A stretch of 64,000 nt of DNA, from positions 682,001 through 746,000 of the forward strand of contig OY781965.2 in the NCBI GenBank assembly GCA_963677395.2. The letters are read 5' to 3'. The translations under genes and the position numbers were made by a program. Each line of letters begins with the position of its first letter. Position 1 is the stretch's first letter. Origin of the DNA: G963667975 sp963677395. GTDB lineage: Bacteria > Bacteroidota > Bacteroidia > Bacteroidales > G963667975. The notes beneath the pieces were generated by a model. The model had not been told where the DNA came from, ran no database searches, and worked only from the letters and a program-made list of their open reading frames with translations. This document shows positions 53,084 through 62,241 of the stretch, in pieces.

Positions 53084-53974
53084 ATGAAAATGAAAAATAT
53101 CCTTTTGGGAATAGTAATGATGCTAATGTTTGCATCAGCAACTGTTTTCGGACAAATAATTCCGAATAGTGGTTTCGAAAACTGGACTGACAGCATGACA
53201 GCTCCTGGTTGGAATTCTCTAAAACAAAATTTTGGAATTATCACCTTTTCGAGCATCAAACGCACTACGGATGCACACAGTGGATCCTTTGCCGCAAAGT
53301 TTCGCACCGAAACAATTCCTGTTGTGAATCAAACAATTCCAGGTTTTGCAAATCTTGGTGGATTTAGTTTAACCAATAAGGAATTCTATGGCGGAGTTCC
53401 GGTCAATGGACAAAAGCCTACAAAACTGAAAGGCTGGTTTAAATACTCAACCGTGGGAACCGACAGCGTTGGAATTGGCGTATTCTGTAAGAAATACAAC
53501 TCATTAACCAGCTCATCGGACGAAGTCGGATTTGGGGGTATTCAGGTAGCGGGAACCCAAAACGGCTATCTCTACTTTGAATTTCCAATAGATTATTATA
53601 CCCCTGGGGTTATGCCTGATACCGTGGATATTATACTTTCATCAGCCGCCTCAGAAACTCCACAGGCGGGAAGTGTATTATTTGTTGATGACCTTGCCTT
53701 CGATTTTGCTGTTGGAATTGCTCAGACAGATTTGAATACTACTTCATGGAGTGTTTCACCCAATCCCGTAAAAGAATATATGCGTATAAATTCATCAGAT
53801 TCGCGTGAGTTCCGGTTGGAAATGTTTAATGCATTGGGAGTGAAAGTAATGAGTAAAGGGAAAGTGCTGAGTGGTGAAAAAGTTAACCTTAAAATACTCG
53901 ATAAAGGATTTTACTTTGTAACCTTGCATTCCGAAGGAGCTAAACGTACATTTAAAGTTGTAGTAAATGAATAA
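53084..53974 (+). CDS. Secreted beta-rich protein with T9SS type A sorting tail
   Basis: A 296-residue exported protein with signal peptide (residues 1-24, ending FGQ). The mature part starts IIPNSGFENWTD and reads as a jelly-roll-like domain (residues 25-215), of the kind found in the putative carbohydrate-binding PCMD-like proteins, with VLFVDDLAFDF closing it. The last 70 residues from WSVSPNPVKEYMRINSS to KVVVNE are the T9SS type A sorting domain. It interrupts an order of sigma-54 activator, lptE, TPR protein and secG that I remember as conserved, so its insertion here is worth noting. ATG 53072 is an alternative start. Confidence 0.85.
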   Translation: MKMKNILLGIVMMLMFASATVFGQIIPNSGFENWTDSMTAPGWNSLKQNFGIITFSSIKRTTDAHSGSFAAKFRTETIPVVNQTIPGFANLGGFSLTNKEFYGGVPVNGQKPTKLKGWFKYSTVGTDSVGIGVFCKKYNSLTSSSDEVGFGGIQVAGTQNGYLYFEFPIDYYTPGVMPDTVDIILSSAASETPQAGSVLFVDDLAFDFAVGIAQTDLNTTSWSVSPNPVKEYMRINSSDSREFRLEMFNALGVKVMSKGKVLSGEKVNLKILDKGFYFVTLHSEGAKRTFKVVVNE

Positions 53975-54019
53975 TTCAAATTTTGAAAATTATTCTGCTG
54001 AATTCGAGAAATTTAAACT

Positions 54020-54529
54020 ATGAAACAGAAGATACTTTCAAGCATATTACTGATAATTATTGCCACAACCTTTAGCGGTTGTGGCATTTATTCTTTTAGC
54101 GGGGCGTCTATTTCTCCCGATACAAAAACGATCTCCATTCATTATTTTCCAAACAGGGCAAGTATCGTGCAACCATCGCTTAGTCAATCGTTTACAGAGG
54201 CTTTACGTGACAAATTCATGTCACAAACCCGTCTTGATCTGGTAGCTGATGATGGCGATTTGGATATTAGCGGCGAAATTGCTTCGTATTCTACTCAATC
54301 TGTGGCAATTCAGGGAAATGACGCTGCGGCTTTAAACAGGTTAACTATTACGGTGAAAGTAAAGTTTATCAATCAGAAAGATCCAAAACAAAACTTTGAA
54401 ATACCTTTATCCCGCTTTGCACAATATGAAAGTAGCCGGAATTTAAAAGAGGTGGAAGATCAGTTAATCAAGCAAATAAATACAGAACTGGTAGAAGATA
54501 TCTTTAACCGTACGGTTGTTAACTGGTAG
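54020..54529 (+). CDS. lptE: LPS assembly lipoprotein LptE
   Basis: A 169-residue lipoprotein with a lipobox-like TTFSGC (Cys21). The family blocks GIYSFSGASISPDTKTISIHYFPN and TEALRDKFMSQTRLDLVADDGDLDISGEIASY match LptE as annotated in Bacteroidota. LptE plugs the LptD barrel and helps place lipopolysaccharide on the cell surface. Neighbours (sigma-54 activator, TPR protein, secG) are the same as in other Bacteroidales as I recall them. Confidence 0.9.
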   Translation: MKQKILSSILLIIIATTFSGCGIYSFSGASISPDTKTISIHYFPNRASIVQPSLSQSFTEALRDKFMSQTRLDLVADDGDLDISGEIASYSTQSVAIQGNDAAALNRLTITVKVKFINQKDPKQNFEIPLSRFAQYESSRNLKEVEDQLIKQINTELVEDIFNRTVVNW

Positions 54530-54553
54530 TAAACCAGCTTGTTATTATAACTC

Positions 54554-54584
54554 TTTGTAGTTCAATTCTAAAATATTACTTTTG
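54554..54584 (+). promoter_or_regulatory. Promoter of the TPR-like protein gene
   Basis: TTTG (54554-54557) and TACTTTTG (54577-54584) are separated by 19 bases, a perfect match to the Bacteroidota promoter. The GTG start codon lies 21 bases downstream. Confidence 0.75.
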
Positions 54585-54604
54585 TACAGTAAAACCCGCA
54601 AGCA

Positions 54605-55450
54605 GTGTTCTCTTTAAACGATTTATTCCGCTTATTAAATCTGGAAGATACCCCTGTTGAAAAACGCAAGGAGGAACTGGAACGTATTTCCGGTAATTAT
54701 CCTTTCTTTTTCCTGCCAAAACTTGCATTATTGCTTCTCTATAAGCAGGAAGATAGTTTAGGGTATGAAAGCCAGGTGTTTAAAACAGCAATTTACTCAA
54801 CAAACAGAGCATACCTTAAATTTCTGGTCGAAAATATTGAGTTAGAACAGAAATCAATTCCGGTTAATGAACCTACGCTGCCGGTGGTTGAAACAACTGT
54901 AATTCCATCAGATACAGCATTGAACGAACCAGTTTCAATTGACGAAAATACGGCACGGGGAGAATCTGTTTTGGGTTCGCCGTTTTTTGCAGAACGGAAA
55001 GAAGCTATTCAGGAAACAACAGAAGAAGAATCTGCCTTGGAAGTTAAATCAGCCCTTCCGTTTTATGAGATTCCGGAAGAGATCAAAAGCAAACTCCCGG
55101 ATGAAGATATCCTATTGTCGGAATTAGAAACGACTGAGCCTGCGCACAATCCTTCCTCTGATACTCAGGTTGATTGGAAAAAGCAGCTTATTGATCGTTT
55201 TATTGAGATAAATCCACAGGTTTCACGACCCGATCCAACGAAAGACCTGCATCAGATTCCAGAACCGGAAGAAAATATTCAATCAGACGATACACTTGTA
55301 AGTGAAACATTAGCAATTATTTATGTAAATCAAAAGCATTATTCGCTGGCAATTAGCATATACAAGAAATTATGTTTGAAATTTCCCGAAAAAAGTAGTT
55401 ACTTTGCAAGCCAAATTGAAGAGCTTGAAAAACTGAATGATAAACTTTAA
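54605..55450 (+). CDS. TPR-like protein between lptE and secG
   Basis: A 281-residue soluble protein with GTG start (54605). The N-terminal 90 residues are helical; residues 90-220 are acidic and disorder-like (many Glu, Pro, Ser), and the last 55 (SETLAIIYVNQKHYSLAISIYKKLCLKFPEKSSYFASQIEELEKL) form one TPR-like helix pair. Its family occurs at this position in Bacteroidales, always unnamed to my knowledge. The gene has its own promoter and is followed by secG after 13 bases, so it may act with the Sec channel; that is inference. Confidence 0.8.
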   Translation: MFSLNDLFRLLNLEDTPVEKRKEELERISGNYPFFFLPKLALLLLYKQEDSLGYESQVFKTAIYSTNRAYLKFLVENIELEQKSIPVNEPTLPVVETTVIPSDTALNEPVSIDENTARGESVLGSPFFAERKEAIQETTEEESALEVKSALPFYEIPEEIKSKLPDEDILLSELETTEPAHNPSSDTQVDWKKQLIDRFIEINPQVSRPDPTKDLHQIPEPEENIQSDDTLVSETLAIIYVNQKHYSLAISIYKKLCLKFPEKSSYFASQIEELEKLNDKL

Positions 55451-55463
55451 AATTGATAAATAA

Positions 55464-55820
55464 ATGAGCTTCTACGGAATTATTCTCGCGTTGATTATTA
55501 TTGTCTGCATTTTGCTGGCTTTAATTGTATTAGTTCAAAATCCAAAAGGAGGCGGATTATCCTCAACTTTTGCCGGATCAAACCAGGTAATGGGCGTTCG
55601 TCGTACCGCAGATTTTTTAGAAAAAGCAACCTGGACACTTGCAATTGCATTATTGGTATTAAGTTTTGTTTCTGTATTCTCAATTCCACGCGGTGGTAAT
55701 ACAGAAGCCAGCGAAAGCCTCAAAACTGAACAAACTGCTCCTGCAAACAATAGTCCGATGAAACAAACTGCTCAGCCACAACAACAACAGCAACCGCAGC
55801 AAACACAACCACAACAATAA
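55464..55820 (+). CDS. secG: Preprotein translocase subunit SecG
   Basis: A 118-residue membrane protein with two helices (residues 4-26 and 56-74) and the SecG core VLVQNPKGGGLSSTFAGSNQVMGVRRTADFLEKATW between them. The C-terminal 35 residues are rich in Gln, Pro and Thr with no defined fold, common in Bacteroidota SecG. SecG helps the SecYEG channel during ATP-driven export. A strong terminator follows. Confidence 0.94.
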   Translation: MSFYGIILALIIIVCILLALIVLVQNPKGGGLSSTFAGSNQVMGVRRTADFLEKATWTLAIALLVLSFVSVFSIPRGGNTEASESLKTEQTAPANNSPMKQTAQPQQQQQPQQTQPQQ

Positions 55821-55842
55821 GTGGTTTGAAAAGATAGTCATG

Positions 55843-55884
55843 AAAATATGTCAGAATGGCAGTCCATTCTGACATATTTTTTTT
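55843..55884 (+). terminator. Terminator behind secG
   Basis: AAAATATGTCAGAATGG (55843-55859) and its perfect complement (55864-55880) form a 17-base-pair hairpin with a 4-base loop, followed by TTTT. Confidence 0.92.
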
Positions 55885-56028
55885 ATCCTGTCAGGTCGTC
55901 AGTTTTGTTTTCCAGGTTTCATTTATGTAAAAACAAAGAAACCTGTGCGTTAAATGATAGATAATAAGCTATTTAATTATATTTTGAGGTGCGTGAAAGC
56001 CAAAATAAATGAACTGACACAAGCTTTT

Positions 56029-56046
56029 TTGGCACATTTTGTGCAA
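56029..56046 (+). promoter_or_regulatory. Sigma-54-type -24/-12 promoter of groESL
   Basis: The sequence TTGGCAC-ATTTT-GTGCAA has the invariant GG (56031-56032) and GC (56043-56044) exactly 10 bases apart, as in TTGGCAC-N5-TTGCW. The only clear mismatch is G for T at the start of the -12 box. Transcription would begin near 56056, about 50 bases before groES. A sigma-54 activator gene lies 4 kb upstream. No CIRCE element is present. Confidence 0.6.
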
Positions 56047-56107
56047 GCACAGGGCAGAATTCATAAAAAATAACAATAGATATTGTCAAACTTAAATTCG
56101 TACAATT

Positions 56108-56386
56108 ATGGCAAATGTCAACATTAAACCATTAGCTGACCGTGTGGTTGTAGAACCAGCACAAGCCGAACAAAAAACTTCAGGTGGAATCATTATCCCT
56201 GATACTGCAAAAGAAAAACCACAAAGAGGAACTGTAGTTGCTGTAGGTTGTGGAAAAAAAGATGAGCCTATGACTGTGAAAGTTGGTGATATAGTGCTTT
56301 ATGGAAAATATGCAGGTACTGAAATAAATATCGACGGAGCTGATTATCTTATCATGAAGGAAAGCGATATTTACGCTATAATCTAG
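56108..56386 (+). CDS. groES: Co-chaperonin GroES (Cpn10)
   Basis: A 92-residue protein with the family opening IKPLADRVVVEPAQAEQKTSGGIIIPDTAKEKPQRGTVVAVG (in parts) including the mobile loop (residues 16-32), and the closing GDYLIMKESDIYAII type block. It forms the heptameric lid of the GroEL chamber. GroEL follows after 35 bases. A -24/-12 element stands about 60 bases upstream of the start. Confidence 0.98.
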   Translation: MANVNIKPLADRVVVEPAQAEQKTSGGIIIPDTAKEKPQRGTVVAVGCGKKDEPMTVKVGDIVLYGKYAGTEINIDGADYLIMKESDIYAII

Positions 56387-56421
56387 TGGGTTAAGTTCAA
56401 TAATTTTAAAAATACACAACA

Positions 56422-58050
56422 ATGGCAAAAGAAATTATATTTAATACAGAAGCAAGAGATCGCTTAAAAAAAGGTGTTGACGCATTATCAAATGCAGTAA
56501 AAGTAACCTTAGGACCTAAAGGTCGTAATGTTATCGTTGATAAAAAATTTGGAGCTCCTCATATTACCAAAGATGGTGTTTCGGTTGCGAAAGAAATCGA
56601 ATTAAAAGATGCTATCGAAAATATGGGCGCTCAAATGGTGAAAGAAGTAGCTTCTAAAACTGCTGACGTAGCTGGTGACGGAACTACCACTGCAACTGTT
56701 TTGGCTCAGGCTATCATCACCACTGGCTTGAAAAACGTTACCGCAGGTGCTAATCCGATGGATTTGAAACGTGGTATCGACAAAGCTGTAGAAGTTATTG
56801 TAAACGACCTGAAAAAACAATCAATAGAAGTTGGCGACAGCAACGAAAAAATACAACAGGTAGCAACGATTTCAGCAAACAACGATAATTTTATCGGTAA
56901 AATGATTGCTGAAGCTATGGAAAAAGTGAAAAAAGAAGGTGTTATCACGATCGAAGAAGCAAAAGGTACTGAAACTCACGTAAAAGTGGTTGAAGGGATG
57001 CAGTTCGACCGTGGTTATATCTCTCCTTACTTTGTTACCGATACCGAAAAAATGGAAGCGGTTCTCGATAATCCTTTCATCCTGATTTACGACAAGAAAA
57101 TCAGCATGATGAAAGATTTTCTTCCAATTCTGGAAAAAGCAGTTCAAACAGGTCGTCCATTATTGATTATTGCTGAAGATCTTGAAGGCGAAGCATTGGC
57201 AACGTTGGTTGTAAACCGTTTACGTGGTTCGTTAAAAATTGCAGCTGTAAAAGCTCCTGGTTTTGGTGACCGTCGTAAAGAAATGCTCGAAGATATCGCA
57301 ATTTTAACCGGCGGTACCGTTATTTCAGAAGAAAAAGGTTTCAAACTTGAAGATGCTGAATTAACGTACTTAGGTCAGGCTGAAAAAATTACGATTGATA
57401 AAGACAATACTACTATCGTAAATGGTCGTGGCGAAAAAGCTTCTATTGAAGGCCGTATCGGTATGATCAAATCACAAATTGAAAAAACTACTTCTGATTA
57501 CGATCGTGAAAAATTACAGGAACGTCTGGCTAAGATGGCAGGTGGTGTAGCTGTAATTTATGTAGGCGCAGCCAGTGAGGTAGAAATGAAAGAAAAGAAA
57601 GACCGCTTTGACGATGCACTCCACGCAACCCGTGCAGCTATCGAAGAAGGAATTATTCCGGGAGGTGGCATTGGCTACATCCGCGCAATTGATGCACTCA
57701 ATGATCTCAAAGGTGATAACGAAGATGAAACAACAGGGATTGCAATTGTTCGTCGCGCTTTAGAAGAACCACTTCGTATGATTGTTGAAAACGCCGGAAT
57801 CGAAGGTTCTATCGTTGTAAACAAAGTAAAAGAAGGGAAAGCAGACTTCGGTTTCAATGCCCGTACCGAAACTTACGAAAACCTCTACGCTGCAGGTGTA
57901 ATCGACCCAACAAAAGTTGCACGTGTTGCTCTTGAAAACGCTGCCTCTATTGCAGGAATGCTTTTGACAACCGAATGCGTTTTAGCCGATATAAAAGAAG
58001 ATAAACCGGCCATGCCTCCAATGCCAGGTGGTATGGACGGAATGTATTAA
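56422..58050 (+). CDS. groEL: Chaperonin GroEL (Cpn60)
   Basis: A 542-residue chaperonin that folds proteins in an ATP-driven double ring. It has the nucleotide motif GDGTTTATVLAQ (with Asp87), the apical block TETHVKVVEGMQFDRGYISPYF, the intermediate GGGIGYIRAIDAL motif, and the typical Gly/Met-rich tail PPMPGGMDGMY. Length is normal. It ends the groESL operon, followed by a terminator. Confidence 0.99.
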   Translation: MAKEIIFNTEARDRLKKGVDALSNAVKVTLGPKGRNVIVDKKFGAPHITKDGVSVAKEIELKDAIENMGAQMVKEVASKTADVAGDGTTTATVLAQAIITTGLKNVTAGANPMDLKRGIDKAVEVIVNDLKKQSIEVGDSNEKIQQVATISANNDNFIGKMIAEAMEKVKKEGVITIEEAKGTETHVKVVEGMQFDRGYISPYFVTDTEKMEAVLDNPFILIYDKKISMMKDFLPILEKAVQTGRPLLIIAEDLEGEALATLVVNRLRGSLKIAAVKAPGFGDRRKEMLEDIAILTGGTVISEEKGFKLEDAELTYLGQAEKITIDKDNTTIVNGRGEKASIEGRIGMIKSQIEKTTSDYDREKLQERLAKMAGGVAVIYVGAASEVEMKEKKDRFDDALHATRAAIEEGIIPGGGIGYIRAIDALNDLKGDNEDETTGIAIVRRALEEPLRMIVENAGIEGSIVVNKVKEGKADFGFNARTETYENLYAAGVIDPTKVARVALENAASIAGMLLTTECVLADIKEDKPAMPPMPGGMDGMY

Positions 58051-58076
58051 TCAATGCAATACATACTTTAAAGAAG

Positions 58077-58109
58077 AAAAAGCTCTGACGTTTTGTCGGG
58101 GCTTTTTTT
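58077..58109 (+). terminator. Terminator behind groEL
   Basis: AAAAAGCTCTGAC pairs with GTCGGGGCTTTTT (58077-58089 with 58095-58107, three G-T pairs), with a 5-base loop and a T run of seven. Confidence 0.85.
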
Positions 58110-58291
58110 GTGCAGTAAAACATCTGCCTTTTATCGTCCAAAATCAATCTTTTATCGTTACAGGAATATTCTCCTTTTGATTTCAGCGGGTGAAAAAAGA
58201 GGTATAACAGGCAGTAAAGGCATCAGATAGAAATAATTTCTTTTCGATAAATACCACATTTACTTTTGATTTCTGATTTTTAAGAAGAGAA

Positions 58292-60772
58292 ATGATGAAA
58301 ACCAAACAATGTATGATGACTCTGAAAAATGTAATTCGCACAACATTTTTTGTGACTGCGATGACAATTCTTACCCTGACTGCGTCAGCCATCGGGCCGG
58401 AAGGGTCTGCTCCGAAAGGTACGATTAAAGGAATAATAGCAGATTCGCTGGCAAAAATTCCGATTGAATATGCCAGCATTGCGCTGTACAGATTGCCGGA
58501 TTCGGCACTCGTTACCGGAACTATTTCCAATGCATCCGGAAGATTTGAAATCAACGCTATTCCGGATGGAAATTACTATCTGCTCATAAATTTTATGGGA
58601 TTCGAAAAGAAACGGATCTCCCCCTTAACTCTTGAAGCAGGTAAACGAAATCTGGAATTACCCAGCATATCGCTGAAACCAACTATTGCTCAGCTTCAGG
58701 GAGCCGAAATCACTGCTGAAAAACGTAATATAGAATATCGTATTGATAAAAAGGTAATCAATGCCAGTCAGCAAATAACTTCGGCAGGTGGAAATGCACT
58801 GGATTTGCTTCGCAATACTCCTTCAATCACCGTTGATATGAACGACAATGTGAGTCTTCGCGGAAATCAGGGTTTTACACTTCTGATTGATGGTAAACCA
58901 ACTGTATTACAAACTACTGATGCTTTGCGACAACTTCCGGCATCGAGTATTGACAATATTGAAATAGTAACAAATCCGTCAGCAAATCAGGAAGCACAGG
59001 GGAATGCCGGAATCATCAATATCATCCTCAAAAAAGAAAAGAGAATTGGCATTGGAGGTATTGTAAATCTTTCCGTTGGAACACGTGGAAAAGAATCGGC
59101 AGATGCATCTTTTAGCCGTCAGGTAAATAAATTCAATTTCACAGGTGGAGTTCGGTATAATCATCGGAATATGCCACAAACGATGACGGCAACCCGTGAA
59201 AATTATCTGGCAGATTCAACTGTTTTCATGAATCAGGATATGGACAGAGGAATGGATAGTCGTAATGCCGGGCTTAGTTTTGGTTTCGACTGGGATTATA
59301 ACCCGAAAAGCACATTCTCAACATCGTTTAATTATGGAGGCTGGAGCTTTAAGCGCGATTTTGATACCCGATATGATCTTTATTCAAATGCTTCAACCAA
59401 CCATACATACACGTATAACCGCGACCGCATGGAACAAAAAGGAAACTGGTATTCCGGAGCGTTGAGCTGGAAAAAGACGTTTGATTCTAAAAAGCATCAG
59501 TTGTCCTCTGTTTTTACGATAAGCCATGTGGTTGGTAGCATAAATACAAATACTGATGAATTTTACACATTTTCATCAGGAGAAATTAAAAATCTGCTTG
59601 GAAAAAGAAATACAGATGAAGATTTTCATCAAACTGACTGGCGTTTCAAGCTGGACTACACTCGTCCTTTTGGCGCAAATTCGATGTTAGAAACCGGAAT
59701 TCAGTTAGGAACCCGCCCCGTATTTGCAATTACGGATTATACATTGTATGATATTCCGGGACAAACATGGTTGAAAGACACGCTCTATTCACATGACCTG
59801 AAGTTCCGTCATGATGTTCAGGCTGCTTATGTTACCTGGGCCGGGAAAATTTCAGAACTTGAATATAAAGTAGGCTTACGCGGTGAGTATTACTATCGCT
59901 ATACATGGCTTCGCGAACATGATGAAAAAATTTCGATGTCGCAATTTGATTTATTCCCATCTGTACATTTATCCTATAAAACAAAAAAAGAACATCAGTT
60001 TCAACTAAGCTACAGTCGCAGAACCAATCGCCCAAGCAGCAATATGCTCTTCCCATCTCCCGACTACAGCGATGCATATACCATCAGTAAGGGAAATCCA
60101 TATCTGAAACCAGAGTTTACCGACTCATGGGAATTAAACTACCTGAAGATGATCAAGAAGTTTTATATCTCACTCGAGATGTTCCACCGGATAACCAATG
60201 ATGGTTTCGACCAGAATATTTCGATGGATGAGAAAGGGACTTATTACCAAACCAGCACAAATACAGGTAAAACCTGGCAAAGTGGCGCAGAAGCGTCTGT
60301 AAATGCCGATTTGTCTAATAAATGGTCGATGAATATTTCCGGAAGTTATTATCATAATAAAGTAAGAACCCAACTTGTAAGCGGACCATGGGAAAGCACC
60401 AGTTGGGATTACAATATTCGCTGGAATAACACGGTGATGATTACCAAAACTACCCGTTTTCAAACAAATTTCACTTACACAGGACCAACTCAGGAAGCTC
60501 AACGTAAAACCGATTGGATGATAAATATAAGTGCTGCGGTTCGTCAGGATATTCTAAAACAAAAAGCTTCACTGGTGTTGACTGTAAGCGATTTCTTAGG
60601 TGATTACAACCGATACAAATTGTATATGCGTGACCCGCGTTTCAAAGCAGATGTAAATCTTAAACCGGAATGGCCTATAGTAATGCTCACGTTTTCATAT
60701 CGTTTCAATAACTACAAACGTCAGAAAACCGCTGTTGAAGGTTCTGATATGAATATAGGCGGAGGAATTTAG
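58292..60772 (+). CDS. TonB-dependent receptor-like outer membrane protein with carboxypeptidase regulatory domain
   Basis: An 826-residue outer membrane protein. Signal peptide in residues 1-33; a CarboxypepD_reg-like domain in residues 40-125 (GTIKGIIADSLAKIPIEYASIALYRL and RFEINAIPDGNYYLLINFMGFE in parts); a plug domain in 135-250 (ALDLLRNTPSITVDMNDNVSLRGNQGF, with TNPSANQEAQGNAGIINIILKK); then a large barrel to residue 826. This is the outer membrane beta-barrel family seen in Bacteroidota as relatives of SusC without a SusD. Substrate unknown. It has no SusD neighbour. Confidence 0.9.
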   Translation: MMKTKQCMMTLKNVIRTTFFVTAMTILTLTASAIGPEGSAPKGTIKGIIADSLAKIPIEYASIALYRLPDSALVTGTISNASGRFEINAIPDGNYYLLINFMGFEKKRISPLTLEAGKRNLELPSISLKPTIAQLQGAEITAEKRNIEYRIDKKVINASQQITSAGGNALDLLRNTPSITVDMNDNVSLRGNQGFTLLIDGKPTVLQTTDALRQLPASSIDNIEIVTNPSANQEAQGNAGIINIILKKEKRIGIGGIVNLSVGTRGKESADASFSRQVNKFNFTGGVRYNHRNMPQTMTATRENYLADSTVFMNQDMDRGMDSRNAGLSFGFDWDYNPKSTFSTSFNYGGWSFKRDFDTRYDLYSNASTNHTYTYNRDRMEQKGNWYSGALSWKKTFDSKKHQLSSVFTISHVVGSINTNTDEFYTFSSGEIKNLLGKRNTDEDFHQTDWRFKLDYTRPFGANSMLETGIQLGTRPVFAITDYTLYDIPGQTWLKDTLYSHDLKFRHDVQAAYVTWAGKISELEYKVGLRGEYYYRYTWLREHDEKISMSQFDLFPSVHLSYKTKKEHQFQLSYSRRTNRPSSNMLFPSPDYSDAYTISKGNPYLKPEFTDSWELNYLKMIKKFYISLEMFHRITNDGFDQNISMDEKGTYYQTSTNTGKTWQSGAEASVNADLSNKWSMNISGSYYHNKVRTQLVSGPWESTSWDYNIRWNNTVMITKTTRFQTNFTYTGPTQEAQRKTDWMINISAAVRQDILKQKASLVLTVSDFLGDYNRYKLYMRDPRFKADVNLKPEWPIVMLTFSYRFNNYKRQKTAVEGSDMNIGGGI

Positions 60773-60779
60773 GATTGAA

Positions 60780-60828
60780 AGAGATTGAGGAGATTGAATG
60801 GATTGGTAATTCAATCTCCTCGATCTCT
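60780..60828. repeat. Imperfect inverted repeat between convergent genes
   Basis: AGAGATTGAGGAGATTGAA (60780-60798) and TTCAATCTCCTCGATCTCT (60810-60828) pair with one mismatch; further out GATTGAAAG meets CTTTCAATC at 60843-60851. It is purine-rich on one side with repeats of GATTGA. It could act as a bidirectional terminator, though without a T run. Confidence 0.7.
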
Positions 60829-60846
60829 TCAGTCATCTCAGTCCTT

Positions 60847-62226
60847 TCAATCACCTAATTCCCTTTTCTCCCGATAGAGCTCCAGCTTGTAGAGGTTGTA
60901 ATAAAGCAAATAATCTACACCATTGTAATTGCCCGGGATTCCATCTTTTTCACCTTGCTGAATGCTTTTCTTTAAATGAAATTTATAGGAGGCAGACCAT
61001 CCACTGCCTTTGGGATTAAAGCCATGACCGTAATTGTACGGACCTTCCATTGGTGCCTGATTCAATTGTGTTTCAATCAGTTTTAATACTGATTTTTTCC
61101 GAAGAGTTCGGTCATGCAATTGGTTATAATAAAGCTGATAAAAGCCTTCCCAGTCGTGAGTACTGGTTTTGCTATTAATCCCGAACCGGGTGGCAGGAAT
61201 TTTCAATATAAAACCAACTACCGGAATGGGTACACGCCATACATCGCCAATAGCAGCCAGTGTAGTCATCATGTGAATATTATCAGGATTAGGACTAGGC
61301 ATAAATTGCCCGAACTGAAAAAATAAATCCTGTGGATAACGGCTCAGTTTACGCAGAAAGTTATCAGTTGTATCGCCAAAAAACTTGGCTGATTTCACAA
61401 AACCTTGCGCAAAAAACCATGCTATTCCACCCTGACTCAGCCTGAGTTTCTGTCCTTCAGGCGAAAAAATTCGCCAACGCATCGATAATGTATGTCCGTA
61501 TTTTCGGGATGAATTCCGAACATACTGAATCATTTTCAACGCAATTTCCTTTGCAATAAGATGCTCTTCACTATTTTCGGGAAGGCATTTATACACCATT
61601 GCTAAACCCATCAGTACTCCAATTACTTCATCCTGGCTCATTACGTTAGGAATAGAATCGCATTCCGAAATTTGATCAACCCAGCCGGGATGACCAGGAG
61701 GAAGGTTGCCGAAACGTCCGGTTTGAAGATTAATACGGTCGTTATTGGTCAATTTCTGATTAAAATATTCGAAGTTGTTTTTCTGGTAGAGAAAATTGCA
61801 GGGAACATTTTCGCGAACAAAAAAACCATCAAAAGAGTCTTTTTGCACGATTGTCCGGCTATGTGATCTGTCGAGATAATTGATATATTGATAGAGAGCC
61901 TGTTTAATTTCGATTTGGGTTTTGCGAGCCACAGCTGATTTCTCTTCGAGCATCAATACTTTATATTCAGAGGCAAGCATTGCCAGATAATATCCCATAT
62001 AAATACCATGCTGACCAAAGTTGAGGTCACTGTAACCATAGTCCCAGCGGTTACGGATTCCGGCAATCTGACTGTTTCCCTGCTCAAATCCGGGTTTCAC
62101 AAAATAAACCAGACGCTGGCGGTAATACTCATATTTTAAGGCATTTAATGAATCGTTTTGGGCGTAAATCCCTATTCCCGAAGTAAAAAACAGACAGATA
62201 ATCAAACACAATTTTCTCATACGCAT
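60847..62226 (-). CDS. Secreted protein of unknown function
   Basis: A 459-residue exported protein with a signal peptide (about residues 1-22, ending IYAQ). The mature part is helical and rich in aromatic residues, with possible pairs of antiparallel helices (GIYMGYYLAMLASEYKVLM; QDEVIGVLMGLAMVYKCL; IALKMIQYVRNSSRKYG), which suggests an alpha/alpha-toroid such as in glycan-active enzymes. Several Asp/His/Trp residues are scattered (GHPGWVDQISECDS, THDWEGFYQLYY). I do not recognise the family. It lies behind the MFS gene on the same strand with a MITE-like element between them. Confidence 0.72.
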   Translation of the reverse strand: MRMRKLCLIICLFFTSGIGIYAQNDSLNALKYEYYRQRLVYFVKPGFEQGNSQIAGIRNRWDYGYSDLNFGQHGIYMGYYLAMLASEYKVLMLEEKSAVARKTQIEIKQALYQYINYLDRSHSRTIVQKDSFDGFFVRENVPCNFLYQKNNFEYFNQKLTNNDRINLQTGRFGNLPPGHPGWVDQISECDSIPNVMSQDEVIGVLMGLAMVYKCLPENSEEHLIAKEIALKMIQYVRNSSRKYGHTLSMRWRIFSPEGQKLRLSQGGIAWFFAQGFVKSAKFFGDTTDNFLRKLSRYPQDLFFQFGQFMPSPNPDNIHMMTTLAAIGDVWRVPIPVVGFILKIPATRFGINSKTSTHDWEGFYQLYYNQLHDRTLRKKSVLKLIETQLNQAPMEGPYNYGHGFNPKGSGWSASYKFHLKKSIQQGEKDGIPGNYNGVDYLLYYNLYKLELYREKRELGD

Positions 62227-62241
62227 TAGAAGCAAATGAAT

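Noticed and set aside
56012..56056. A CIRCE-type repressor site in front of groES
   Set aside because: The TTAGCACTC-N9-GAGTGCTAA pattern is absent; the GTGC and GCAC groups seen here belong to the -24/-12 element and do not form the 9-base arms.
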